This document shows positions 41,989 through 52,142 of a stretch of 64,000 bases of DNA, piece after piece. The first letter of the stretch is position 1. Every line of letters starts with the position of its first letter. The DNA comes from Bradysia coprophila (lineage: Eukaryota; Arthropoda; Insecta; Diptera; Sciaridae): positions 4,162,588 to 4,226,587 of the forward strand of contig NC_050738.1 of NCBI RefSeq assembly GCF_014529535.1. The letters run 5' to 3'. The notes below the pieces were generated by a model. That model was not told where the DNA came from and did not search any database. It saw only the letters and a list, made by a program, of their open reading frames with translations. The position numbers and the translations under genes were made by a program.

Positions 41989-43103
41989 ATGATTGATCTG
42001 GACAATGACGTGGACGACTATTTGATTCAATATTTTACACAGCTAAGGTGAATATACTACGAGCTTTGACGTGCGGAACACATCAGACGCTAAACATTTC
42101 CTTTTTTGTCAATTCTAGAGAAGACTACCCTCACATTGACGATTTGAATCTGATGCGACATGTGCATAAGCTGCACTTACTGCAAGTTACTCTGACTCTC
42201 GACGACTGTATCAAATCGGGTATTTGTTGCTTGGACTGTGGCCGATCGTTGGTATGGACTAGAGACACATCCGACGATACGGAGATGTTTTTCAAATGCA
42301 TCCACTGCATACGTTCTCCGAATTTGCTGCGCCTCGACCTGAAAGAATCGGCCGAACAATTACTGAAGCTAATCGTTGCAGAAAATATTCAACTCGTCTC
42401 GTCAGCATTGTATTTGGTTCTGAATAGTAGCAGATATGTGAACCCCTTATCACCACCATCCGTACCAGACAATCCCGTTGACATATTGTGTGCGTACAAA
42501 GACAAATCGCCCAACGGATTCAAATTTGGTGGCGGAGAGTCGTCCATCGTCATAGCTGATTTGTATGAAATTCCAAACTGTCCCGAGTTTGCCGTTCTAA
42601 TTGTGTCCGACACAGAAATGGTGCCTACGCGCTACTACTTACATGCGATGCACCTGAAGACTGAATGGACGAGAGAAAATAAGTTCACCGGCAAACACAT
42701 ATTCAATGAATTGGCCGAAGTCGGTAATATGATCATCAAACCCGGCAGTATATTGGTGTTGGGACCCGATCTACAATACTGGATCACCGAAGAAACGTAT
42801 GCAAAGGAAAAACATAATTTAAAATTGGTAGTGCCGTTCGACGAACTGACAATACTGGACAGTTCGGATGAGACGATGGATGTTGCTCAGAATTTCAAGC
42901 AAATTCTGCGAGACGCTGTAGCCATTTGTGATAGTGTTCGTGAAATTTTCAAGCTGGACGTTCGCGACAAAAACAATAACGAGACGTTCTTACGCGAGAA
43001 ATTGCAACTGTATCTGACATCGGCCATTTGGATGCGATTTTTTGATGTTACTCCGTTTAAGTGCTTCTTGTATCACTGTGTCAGTGAGGCACTATTCCAA
43101 TAG
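41989..43103 (+). CDS. Unrecognised protein with CxxC...CxxC zinc-ribbon-like motif
   Basis: Two exons, 41989-42047 and 42119-43103, joined across a 71-bp intron (GTGAAT...TTCTAG) to 347 residues. The track-like frame starting inside the intron at 42048 is not the real start: the ATG at 41989 has a clean GT donor in matching phase. The N-terminus is acidic (MIDLDNDVDDYLIQYF). Around residues 52-82 CCLDCGRSL and FKCIHC form a CxxC-x(~25)-CxxC pair, the spacing of a zinc ribbon such as those inserted in RPA1-type OB folds. The rest has alternating beta-rich segments (SILVLGPDLQYW, LKLVVPFDEL) and a helical C-terminus. No signal peptide or membrane segment. I do not recognise the family; a single-strand-DNA-binding (OB-fold) protein is only a guess. 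Confidence 0.75.
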
Positions 43104-44080
43104 CAGTGGAACAAATAATGTGAGTAAATTTCCGATTCTTTTCAGTTCAGAGCTTACATTCTCTGACACAATTTTGATTTCACATTTGACTCAACACTTT
43201 GATAGATCCACCAAGCTAAGAAACTAAATAGCAAAACGTCTTAGAGATGCTTCCACTGACAGACTGAAGCTAATGAAGAGAAAATTTCGTCAGTTCAAAA
43301 AGAGGTCTTTGCGGCCAAAAAATCCAAGAGAATCGTTCAAAACTTATGCTCGATTCGTGGCTCACTCTTACTAATAAAACAAAGTCTAATTAAATTCTAG
43401 AAAATTCTCAAAAATTCCTATGAATTGCGGGAAAATACCAGAAACCTAAAACCACCAAAAACCACCTTCGTGACTATTATTTTAATATTTTCGTAATTTT
43501 CTTTTAAATCCTTCCAGTGACAAGTTAACTTGTATTAGAGATGAACATGAAATGTATTTTATTTTATGTGGTGCTCCTGCTCCTGTATCATCAAAATGAC
43601 TGTCTAGTATTCTATATCTTACGTAGACTTTCACTAACTTAATTAAAACAAGCAGAGCACTCGCCAATTTCCCTAAATTTTATCCTATTTTGTATCAAAA
43701 ACTTTTAAAAAAATCCATTTGAGGAAATTGGACCATTTTTAGATGAATTTTGACGAAATTATTATTTTTAGCGCTTTATGCCTCAGCCAAATTTTTCTCT
43801 TTTCTAGAACTTGTAGTGACGACGAGAAATCACTTACCTACTTTTCCAACGAGCTCACGTCTAAATTGTTAAAAATTTAGATACTTTTTCAAAAAAATGA
43901 AAATCGTGATTTCAGGAAATAAAAGGTGGTTTTTTGGTACGTTCCCGCAACTCTGTTAAATCTTATAAAATACAAAATGTGACGGGTAAATGTGGGAATT
44001 TAATTCCGTTAAAATAGGTCATGAGTTAACAGCTGGCTCGTAACGTGAGCACAATATAAATGGAATCCACAAACAGTCAT
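43104..44080. other. Intergenic, no gene seen
   Basis: 3' side of the preceding gene; only chance frames. Nothing structured before the foldback at 44081. Confidence 0.4.
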
Positions 44081-45021
44081 GAGGGATTCTTTTGAAAAGC
44101 CGCCTACCAAAATCGGACCCATTTCGCCTGGGATTGATATATACATGGTTTGAAAGGTCTTTGCCAGTAGACCTCAAAACAGGCCTCACACGATCTCTAG
44201 CCACACCTGGTTGCTGGTTGAACATCTCCGAAGTTGGTAAAATGGTGATTTTTATCCGAATTTTTTGGCCGTCATAAACGATCGTCCCGGGCGAGAGTGG
44301 GCTCGTTGGAAAGCTGAGTTCAAGTAGTTTCGGGTCATGCCTAGTTTAATTTAATTCATTGACATGTGTTTGCAAAAATCTGCAAGAAAAATTTTCAAAA
44401 TCTGTGGGAACTTTAGACAGGTCTGGGCTGGTACTGATGACGCTTAATGGGAACCTAACATGCTAGTCGTAACATACATTGTCTAAGCTTTCCATTGATA
44501 CCCCATTTGCAGTGCTGGTGATTGCCGACATAACAGAATTTTATGTTAGCACAACCGCTACTCGTAAAACTCGCCAGCAATCACCAGCACTGCAAATGGG
44601 GTATCAATGGAAAGCTTAAACAATGTATGTTACGACTAGCATGTTAGGTTCCCATTAAGCGTCATCAGTACCAGCCCAGACCTGTCTAAAGTTCACACAG
44701 ATTTTGAAAATTTTTCTTGCAGATTTCTGCAAACTTATATCAATGAATTAAATTAAACTAGGCATGACCCGAAACTACTTGAACTCAGCTTTCCAACGAG
44801 CCCACTCTCGCCCGGGACGATCGTTTATGACGGCCAAAAAATTCGGATAAAAATCATCATTTTACCAACTTCGGAGATGTTCAACCAGCAACCAGGTGTG
44901 GCTAGAGACCGTGTGAGGCCTGTTTTGAGGTCTACTGGCAAAGACCTTTCAAACCATGTATATATCAATCCCAGGCGAAATGGATCCGATTTTGGTAGGC
45001 GGCTTTTCAAAAGAATCCCTC
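44081..45021. mobile_element. 941-bp foldback element (GAGGGATTCTTTTGAAAA family)
   Basis: Arms of about 445 bp (44081-44528 and 44575-45021) are nearly identical mirrors, ending GAGGGATTCTTTTGAAAAGC and its complement; the loop is about 45 bp. CAT lies on both outer borders, a possible 3-bp target duplication. Because the arms are mirrors, the frames at 44019-44277 and 44825-45113 repeat the same chance peptide on both strands. Diverged relatives: 7058-7475, 40187-41430, 50925-51152. Confidence 0.9.
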
Positions 45022-45743
45022 CATACGATTGGCCTTCGTGTCGTGAGTCAGGAATCTTGCGTAGCAATGATAGGAGAACATTTTGCATTTTACTGTTTTG
45101 GAAGTACACTTAATTTTCCTACATTAAACTTGGTGTAAACATTTATGCAAATTTGCAAGATTTCTGACCTTCGAACGAAATCAAATTATAAAGAAAATTG
45201 GTTCGGTTCGGAAAATCGGTAGAAAAACATTTTCAGTCGAATTTTTAGAGCTACACCATGAGTCTTTAAATAATCTAACTGAGACATACACTCCTGTAAG
45301 CATATATTCATCAGATGATAAGTAAATAATTTCGTTTCGTTAACAGATTGATAAACTCGACTATCAACAGACAGGACATCAAGTGCTGCAGCGAAATTCG
45401 TAAAATATTCAGTGGCAAAGTAAAAACTTAAAATTGAGAAGAAAAATGTGACAAAAGAACTAATGTGCCTTTTGAAAAAAATTAAAAAATTTCGAGCCAA
45501 ATCCATGAAATAGTTTGTTAAGTTTGCTTGTAACACAGAGAACAAAGAGAAAATATAATTGAATTTTTGATGTATTTTTAATTGAAAAACTTGTTTAATA
45601 ATTTAATATCAAAATGCTGCCTGCTCATTCCCGACTTCTCTTCAGGTATTCCAGTAGTGTTGCGATGCGTGATTTTACTCTAAGAAATGAAATATGAAAT
45701 ATTAACGAGGAAATGGTCAAAGAAATGCACAGTTAAAATGACC
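45022..45743. other. Intergenic; one doubtful minus-strand frame
   Basis: A 119-codon minus-strand frame (45545-45186) is hydrophobic and Phe-rich, as expected by chance in AT-rich DNA. It has no family resemblance and no supporting signals, so I do not call it a gene. Confidence 0.35.
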
Positions 45744-46427
45744 CTACTTATTCTTTCGCTTCATTGGAGCCTTGTGCGATGCTTGTCTGGTTCCTGGTGT
45801 CGCCGATGGCTGAACGGTTTTTGTTTCTTCCACCACAGGTGCAGCAGATGTTAATTTCAAATAGTCTTCATAGTTAATAACTTCAACTTTCAAGTCTTTC
45901 TTGTTTGTCGCTGATAGTTTATCGTTTACTGCATCAACATTATCTTCCGGTTTCAAATCGAGCACAACAGTTTCATTTTTAGTGGTCGTCGTCGGCGTCT
46001 TAATTATGTTATCAGCCGGAATATTGATCACCGGTTCGGTATTTTCATTGTTATCCTCATCTTCTTGACCACTAGCTGGCACCTCAAAATCGTACGGATG
46101 ATAATCGTTTTCTACCTCATCAAGACCTTCATCATTGGCGCCTCCATTACCTGCAGCCAATTCCAATAAATAATTTGAAGCCAATAAACCGACGCTACTC
46201 ATAGCATTGCTAGAAGGTCCCGGTAAAGCAATCACAACACCATCAATGTTCAGACGGTAATTTTCGGTTCCGTTTTGTCTTTCATCATAATGCAAATCAT
46301 AATCAGAGTCCGCTTGCTCATCCGTATAATCGTCGAACAATAACGTACCCAACGGAGAGGTCACACCAATTTGAACCAATTGTGCACAGCAAACAAACAG
46401 TGCCAAGAATTGATTGAATTTACACAT
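45744..46427 (-). CDS. Secreted acidic protein, member of a divergent pair
   Basis: A single exon of 227 residues. Residues 1-24 form a signal peptide (Leu/Val-rich, ending GVTS). Next come an acidic stretch and the motif HYDERQNGTENYRLNIDGVV with IALPG, then an Ala/Leu segment (LLASNYLLELA), a long Asp/Glu/Asn-rich disordered region with Thr tracts and a basic C-terminus (KAPMKRKNK). The YDxRQxGxxxYxxxxD core recurs in the gene at 48391-49395 (YDQRQEGKYNIRADLENFVI), so the two are distant paralogues. It has no C-terminal cysteine motif, unlike its partner. Function not known; the pattern fits an extracellular, possibly cuticle- or fat-body-secreted insect protein. Confidence 0.8.
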   Translation of the reverse strand: MCKFNQFLALFVCCAQLVQIGVTSPLGTLLFDDYTDEQADSDYDLHYDERQNGTENYRLNIDGVVIALPGPSSNAMSSVGLLASNYLLELAAGNGGANDEGLDEVENDYHPYDFEVPASGQEDEDNNENTEPVINIPADNIIKTPTTTTKNETVVLDLKPEDNVDAVNDKLSATNKKDLKVEVINYEDYLKLTSAAPVVEETKTVQPSATPGTRQASHKAPMKRKNK

Positions 46428-48390
46428 TTTGTTACAATGGAAAAAAAACGAATATTCTATTTAGCACTTGCAGCAGCTGATACTCTTTTGCTTCTTATTG
46501 CACTTAATTCCAAACGAATACAGAAAACAGTGATGGTTACGGTAAGTGTGATGTGCGGTTGATTTAAATGAGCTCGATCGACCAACATGTAGAAGATTCA
46601 AGTGATATGGGAACAAGACATTCACTTTTCGAAGAAAGAGGTGAAAAAAACATATCAACAATTCGGTTCGGATACAATCTTCTCTGCATATGTGAGGTCA
46701 ATAACATTTGGTCGACTATCCATCGGAATCATGGTATTGCGTGATGGTGTATAGATAAAAACAGTACGACCAATTAATACCTTTCGTGACCTGTTTGAAC
46801 GTTTACGGTACATTTTTGTCGTATCGATTCCTCTTTCTTGACTTGCTGCTGTTTATAAGTATTACCTCGGAAGAATTATTCACAAATTCATAATACAAAA
46901 TATCAACACTCTATGCTTGTGATAGAAATGTAAATATTGCACTTGAGAATAATGCTGTCGTTGGTATGGAAGTTATTGACTTCTTGACCAACCTTGATTG
47001 CTGGTTTTCATAGATTTCGTTCAAAGATTTAATATTTTTTGTGAATCTTCAGTCATCAAAATTAAATCTTAAATAACACGAGACACACACGATCTGAGAT
47101 GTTAGGACAATGATCTCCCCCCCTAGTATACCCCTAAATTGGGAGTGTAGAACATAGTCTTAATTTAGCTCGTGTTTCTCGAGCTATTTAAAAGATTCAA
47201 TTGTGCACTGAACAAACGTTGCGTTATTTATGAATGATCCCATGGCAAAAGGCCTAGTTCAATCAGGCCTTAGCGACTATACAAAGAAGTTGCAACTGAA
47301 ATTTTCATAGAGTCGAAACATATACTCAATTTCGCATAAAACACGAACCTTGCCTGGCCATAACATGATGTCATTAAAACCTGTAAGTTCAGGAATCACG
47401 TAAAATCCGAAACTTCCATTCTAATTATAATAACCACTCGAGGTCAAGTTCGAATACCATTATGTTTCAGGTCGATTCGGATCATATCAGGTTAATGACA
47501 AGCATGTTCTGACCACTTCAAAATTCGGAAATCATTTATTACCTAGATCTGTGCAGATCTTTGACCTATACCAAACTACTATTTCCTAAAATACTTTTTC
47601 AACCAAGAAGCTGTTTTTACGACAATCTGTTTTTGGTGTTTTTACTTTGGATAAAATTTTGACTAAAATTTCTGAGAAAATTTGAAATGAAGGGAAAAAG
47701 GTGTATCTCTTAGATAACTGAAAACGTTGAGGAGCGCAACGAATCTTGCTTACCTTTCACAGATGGTCAGCATATCACCGGTAAAACTATCAAATTCTAG
47801 TATTTTTTGTTGGTTCATAGAAAATCTTTTACTTCTTTTGTTTCAACATCGACTACAAAACTACTTAGCTTATTTTTATCATCATTATCGGTAACAGATG
47901 AAAACGGCGGTCTTCTGGAAGGGTCTCTAGTTTGTAAGTATTTCTTGTACGTAGAACTTCTATAACTAATTTGCACGAACCACCGATGTATAGAGAGTTA
48001 ATTGCACTCGTCCACATGTATATGCATAGGAAATTTTATTGCAACGGAAGGCTACATCGAAAACATCTCTTTCTCATCTACTTCTTAATCTCTTTCTATT
48101 CGGAATAGACCACTCAAACACTCGGTGTCTTGTATGTTTCGTACATTGTACACACTCTTCACGTTTAGAATATGCATGGTCCATAATATTATACGTTCTC
48201 GTACATATTTATATAAAAGATTACAGCAAGAGAAAGAACAACAACAACGCACAATATACAATTTTGTATTGTGAAGAAAAAAAAGCAACAATTTACAGTA
48301 AATGATAGACTGCGATCTCAATCTGAACATTTTTGTTCAGTTAGCAATTGAACCTGACCGTGATAATACATAAAATTAATTTCTCATAAG
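46428..48390. other. Shared upstream region of the divergent secreted-protein genes
   Basis: 2.0 kb between two start codons pointing away from each other. No gene seen; an AT-rich ATATTTATATAAAAG stretch at about 48205 could serve as a TATA element for the rightward gene. A 41-codon plus-strand frame starting at 46438 next to a GTAAGT is probably chance. Confidence 0.4.
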
Positions 48391-49395
48391 ATGTGGCAGC
48401 ATTCGTTTGTAATTTTACTGGTGTGCATTGGACTTGGGAATTCGCTACCCACATCCATAGCCGACATCATCAACGAAGGTGAACAGCCAGTATCAGATTC
48501 AGCCAGCGAATTGCCACCGACTCCGGAAACGCCATTGGAGCCACAGTCACCCAATCGACGAGTAATTACTTATGATCAACGGCAAGAGGGAAAGTACAAC
48601 ATTCGAGCTGATTTGGAAAATTTCGTTATAATGGTCATACCATCGTCGCCATCATCTGCTTCAGCGCTATTAAATTTACTTAGTCGATCGAAGTTCAAGA
48701 AAACTCACGGAAAGAATAATCTGAAGCAGAAATTCTCGCATAAAGTACAGGGCAATGCAAAAGAAGACGTCAAGAAATTGGACTATCTCCCAGCAAGAGC
48801 TGATCATTCCGAACGATCGAATACAAGAATTATTGAGCATTTCATTGAAGGACGCACTCCCTACAAAGTGGACATTTCCAGCACCGGAGAGTACTTACAC
48901 CCACAGGTTCAGGTCGTTCAGCCAAACTATGCTCGATCACTGCGGTCACCAGTAGTTGTACGATTAGAACCGGATGAACCAGTCGCATCGGTAGTCGCCG
49001 TTAAAGGTAATTCAATTCCCATACAAAATTCGGTGACGGTAAACGATCGGCAGAGTAAAACCCTATTCGAGGCTAATCAAAATGACGATTCTTCTAATAC
49101 CAATTCCCTAGTAATTCTAACACCAAATCACAATGATTACAATAGTGAGTCGAACAGCGGATTTGTTGATCTGACTGACCCAAGTAATTCCTTTGACAGT
49201 TTAAATGTGGGCAATATTGATCAGTTCGCCGTTACAGCCGTAAACAATGAAGCCAACAGAGATGACGGAAGTAATAGTGGTATTGATGAAGATAGGGGTT
49301 GGGAGTTAACGTTGTTAGGTTCACAGGAACAGTGTGGACCCGATCGTAGACGTGATAGTTATGGGATTTGTCAATTTGTGCCACAAGATTATTAA
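48391..49395 (+). CDS. Secreted protein with YDQRQEGKYNIR motif and CGPDRRRDSYGIC end
   Basis: A single exon of 334 residues. Residues 1-18 are a signal peptide (MWQHSFVILLVCIGLGNS). A Pro/Glu/Ser stretch precedes RRVITYDQRQEGKYNIRADL and ENFVIMVIPSSPSSASALLNLL. The middle is long, polar and Asn/Ser/Asp-rich, probably disordered. The end has QEQCGPDRRRDSYGICQFVP, a two-cysteine motif seen at the C-terminus of several uncharacterised secreted insect proteins. The YDQRQ...NIRADLENF block also occurs, diverged, in the oppositely oriented gene at 45744-46427. Role unknown; secretion is the only supported property. Confidence 0.82.
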   Translation: MWQHSFVILLVCIGLGNSLPTSIADIINEGEQPVSDSASELPPTPETPLEPQSPNRRVITYDQRQEGKYNIRADLENFVIMVIPSSPSSASALLNLLSRSKFKKTHGKNNLKQKFSHKVQGNAKEDVKKLDYLPARADHSERSNTRIIEHFIEGRTPYKVDISSTGEYLHPQVQVVQPNYARSLRSPVVVRLEPDEPVASVVAVKGNSIPIQNSVTVNDRQSKTLFEANQNDDSSNTNSLVILTPNHNDYNSESNSGFVDLTDPSNSFDSLNVGNIDQFAVTAVNNEANRDDGSNSGIDEDRGWELTLLGSQEQCGPDRRRDSYGICQFVPQDY

Positions 49396-50924
49396 TTAAA
49401 GATTTGTAATTTATTTTCTGTTCTTTTTTTAATTAAATTAAATTAATTGTAAAAACGACGAAAGTGTTTTGTTTTTATTGCCTACAGCGAGAAAGTTGTA
49501 CCATAAAGAAGAAACAAAAATAAAAACAAAAAATCGCAACTTCTGCTGCTTCCAGTGACCTAGAATCACGAATACAAGATGTTCTTCTTTTTTATAAAAT
49601 TGACCTGCGATAATGTTAAAAACAGCGACTTGACACTGATACGAATCATGCATAAGATGTACGTTACGTTGTAGTATATACAATTCATCCGTTCTTTATT
49701 TATCACAATTCGTTATGAATGTGTCGTTAATGTTAATCGTTCTGTAGAAAAGTGTTCCGTTATTTGTTAACGGAATCAGTATATAGAAAAAAGAGTGACC
49801 TTCGGTGATTCATTTCAAATATAGCAGCATGATGTGGTTGAACCGAGGAACGTTATGTACTGTGTTGGTAATTTTGGTCTCCAGCGAATCGTTTCCTCAT
49901 TTTACTTGATTTTGTTTCTACTTGTCGCAGGGACAATGACTAGAGAAGTATTTCACGGGCAATAGGAGGACCTCTGAGGATCTGTTTTTTTCCTTTTTCA
50001 AAAATTGGAGTTATTGAGAAGAAATGATTTCCTCGACTACTCCTGGGACCATTTTTCTGAGAGAAATCAGTCCAGAAGAGAAAATATTTACTCGGATTAT
50101 TTCTCAAGGTGGAATGATGCTCGAGTTTATCGTGAACTCTTAACATTTATTCGAAGGCCACTGAAACACCTGTATCCAAAGTGAGGTGCGGAGCATGTTA
50201 AAGTGTTTTTCGGTAGAGTCTAGTAAACTGATGAAGAAAAGTTAGGGTACCAGGCTGAGATCCTGTACAATCAGTTTTGGCGGCAGCTAAATGTAAACAT
50301 CCACCCTTTTCACACTTTTTGTTGAATATCAAGAGAGCCTGAAAGATAAAAGTTAGTTTCTTCGTATAAAAGACTTAATCGTTAATCCTCCACTTTGAGC
50401 CTTCTTATTTATTTTTAAAGAGTTTTCCGAAAACAAAATTTAACTGGGGCAAGCGAATCCCTAAATTCTGAACACGAATGGAGAAAACGAAATGTTTTTT
50501 CACAGGGCGATCCATAAAAAAATGGAACTTGGTCGAAAAGTCTTACTTTTATACACAATCTTCGACTTCGAGTTGTTTTCTTATTTTTCAATTATTTTTC
50601 TTACATTTTTTGAACAAACCTATCTTTCCTGACAAAGCTTCAATAATGCGAAGTTTTGAGTTGTCTTGTTTCGACAACAATTTGGTTTCGCTACGGTGTA
50701 GAAAAAGAGCCAGAACGAAGATGTTTCGTCGTAGTTAGTAATGAGAAATTATGATAAAATATGCGTATCGCTGTAAAGCTGAGGTCCTCCACATTCATAA
50801 TAAGTAATAATTCCATTAGTGATGTCACAGCACTCATCAAAGTTCACCGAGGTTCTCTAGATTCTGAGAAATTTTCCGGAAGTCATATTTTCGGCCGTTT
50901 ATCATCAAATGTTTCGAAAATTAT
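49396..50924. other. Intergenic, no gene seen
   Basis: AT-rich; several 80-codon chance frames without features. Nothing structured recognised. Confidence 0.4.
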
Positions 50925-51152
50925 ATTTGCCCCAGAAGTACTCGACCTCAGATTTCCAACGAACCCACACACGCCCGTGTCCTCGCCACTTTACGGAAAT
51001 GAAATCCGGACTACGAAAACCCATTTTTCGACTTTTGGCCACTTACAACCAGCCAGGTATGGAAGATCAAAAATATTTGAGACTGGTTAGGCACAAAGTC
51101 CCGGAAAAAATAGCGCCGATTTCGGTCAGTCGAAATTCAAAAGAATCCCTCA
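50925..51152. mobile_element. Diverged arm of the GAGGGATTCTTTTGAAAA foldback family
   Basis: Follows one arm of 44081-45021 in order: CTCAGATTTCCAACGA-CCCAC, a degenerate GGCC-ACGAAA part, CAACCAGCCAGGTATGG, AGACTGGTTAGGCA, CGCCGATTTCGGTC and AAAAGAATCCCTC at the end. Considerably mutated. Confidence 0.6.
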
Positions 51153-52142
51153 ATACCTAAACTCCAGCATATATACTTATGGGCACATCAGTCCCCGGAT
51201 ATGTGCCAGGAGCCGGACATGTATTGTTGTTTCACTGATAAACTTTTTTTTAATGAATGAACGAACAATAGGTGTCCGATAAATTTTCGAAGACTTTTGC
51301 CACCCTATTCAAAACCATTTCTTGAATCTTTGAGGGAATGACATTCAATCTAAATTTTGGTTTATTTTGCTCTCCTGTTTATAGAAGCTTCTTAACTAAA
51401 TCTCGTGACTTTGGTGCAATTGTATGATACAATAGGTCTGTGGTTGATTTTATCGTAATTATGACAGTTGCATAATAGTTTGACATTACGTAACGTTCTT
51501 AATACCACAATATAAAAAAACATAAATTAATTACGACAATATTCATTTTCTTGTTAGTTAGTAATGCTTTGAGTCTTATTTGATGAATGCTCACCACAAA
51601 CTCGCAACGACGTAACGAATCAAAAATGCAAACAAAATTTTCTTTTTGACAATTTATTTAAAATAGATCTCCGTGATTAATGGCAGTTTATAATTAATTG
51701 TAAAAAATACTTAAAATTTTAAAATAAAAGAACTCTGTGTGTTAAAGCGAATAAAATACTTTTCAAAATTTTTGATAGAAAAATGTTAGCGTTAAAATAG
51801 GCACAAATATTACAAAAGAATTAAATCCGAAAAAAAAATAATACAAAAAAAATGGAGATGATGGGGAACGCATTTTCTAACGTCCTGCAGTAGTAATACA
51901 ATTTAAAGCAAACTTAAAAAATAATTGGATTCTAAACAAATTTGATCATCAAAACGATTATTTGAAACAAATAAGGCACATCATTGAATCATTGACAGCC
52001 AAATTAAACATCTTTCCCATCCTAAATTTGTTCTCCCATTACGCGTCATAATTTTATGTCCTGGATTCGATTGATTTGAAATGAATTAAAAACGAAAAAA
52101 AATCTTTTTTGGCACAATTTCTAAAACTAAAACTTCTAATAA
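51153..52142. other. AT-rich 3' flank of the PIX/RtGEF gene
   Basis: Minus-strand 3' untranslated side of the gene ending at 52143; very AT-rich from 51640. No other gene seen. Confidence 0.4.

Noticed and set aside
44019-45113. Frames encoding the same peptide on both strands (MFNQQPGVARDRVRP...)
   Set aside because: Produced by the mirror arms of the 941-bp foldback; no start context, no family.
45186-45545. 119-codon hydrophobic minus-strand frame
   Set aside because: Phe/Leu-rich as expected from AT-rich DNA, no recognised family, promoter or poly(A) context; left out as a gene.
46371-46562. Plus-strand exon candidate ending at a GTAAGT
   Set aside because: Overlaps the start of the minus-strand secreted-protein gene, and no continuing exon in phase was found downstream.
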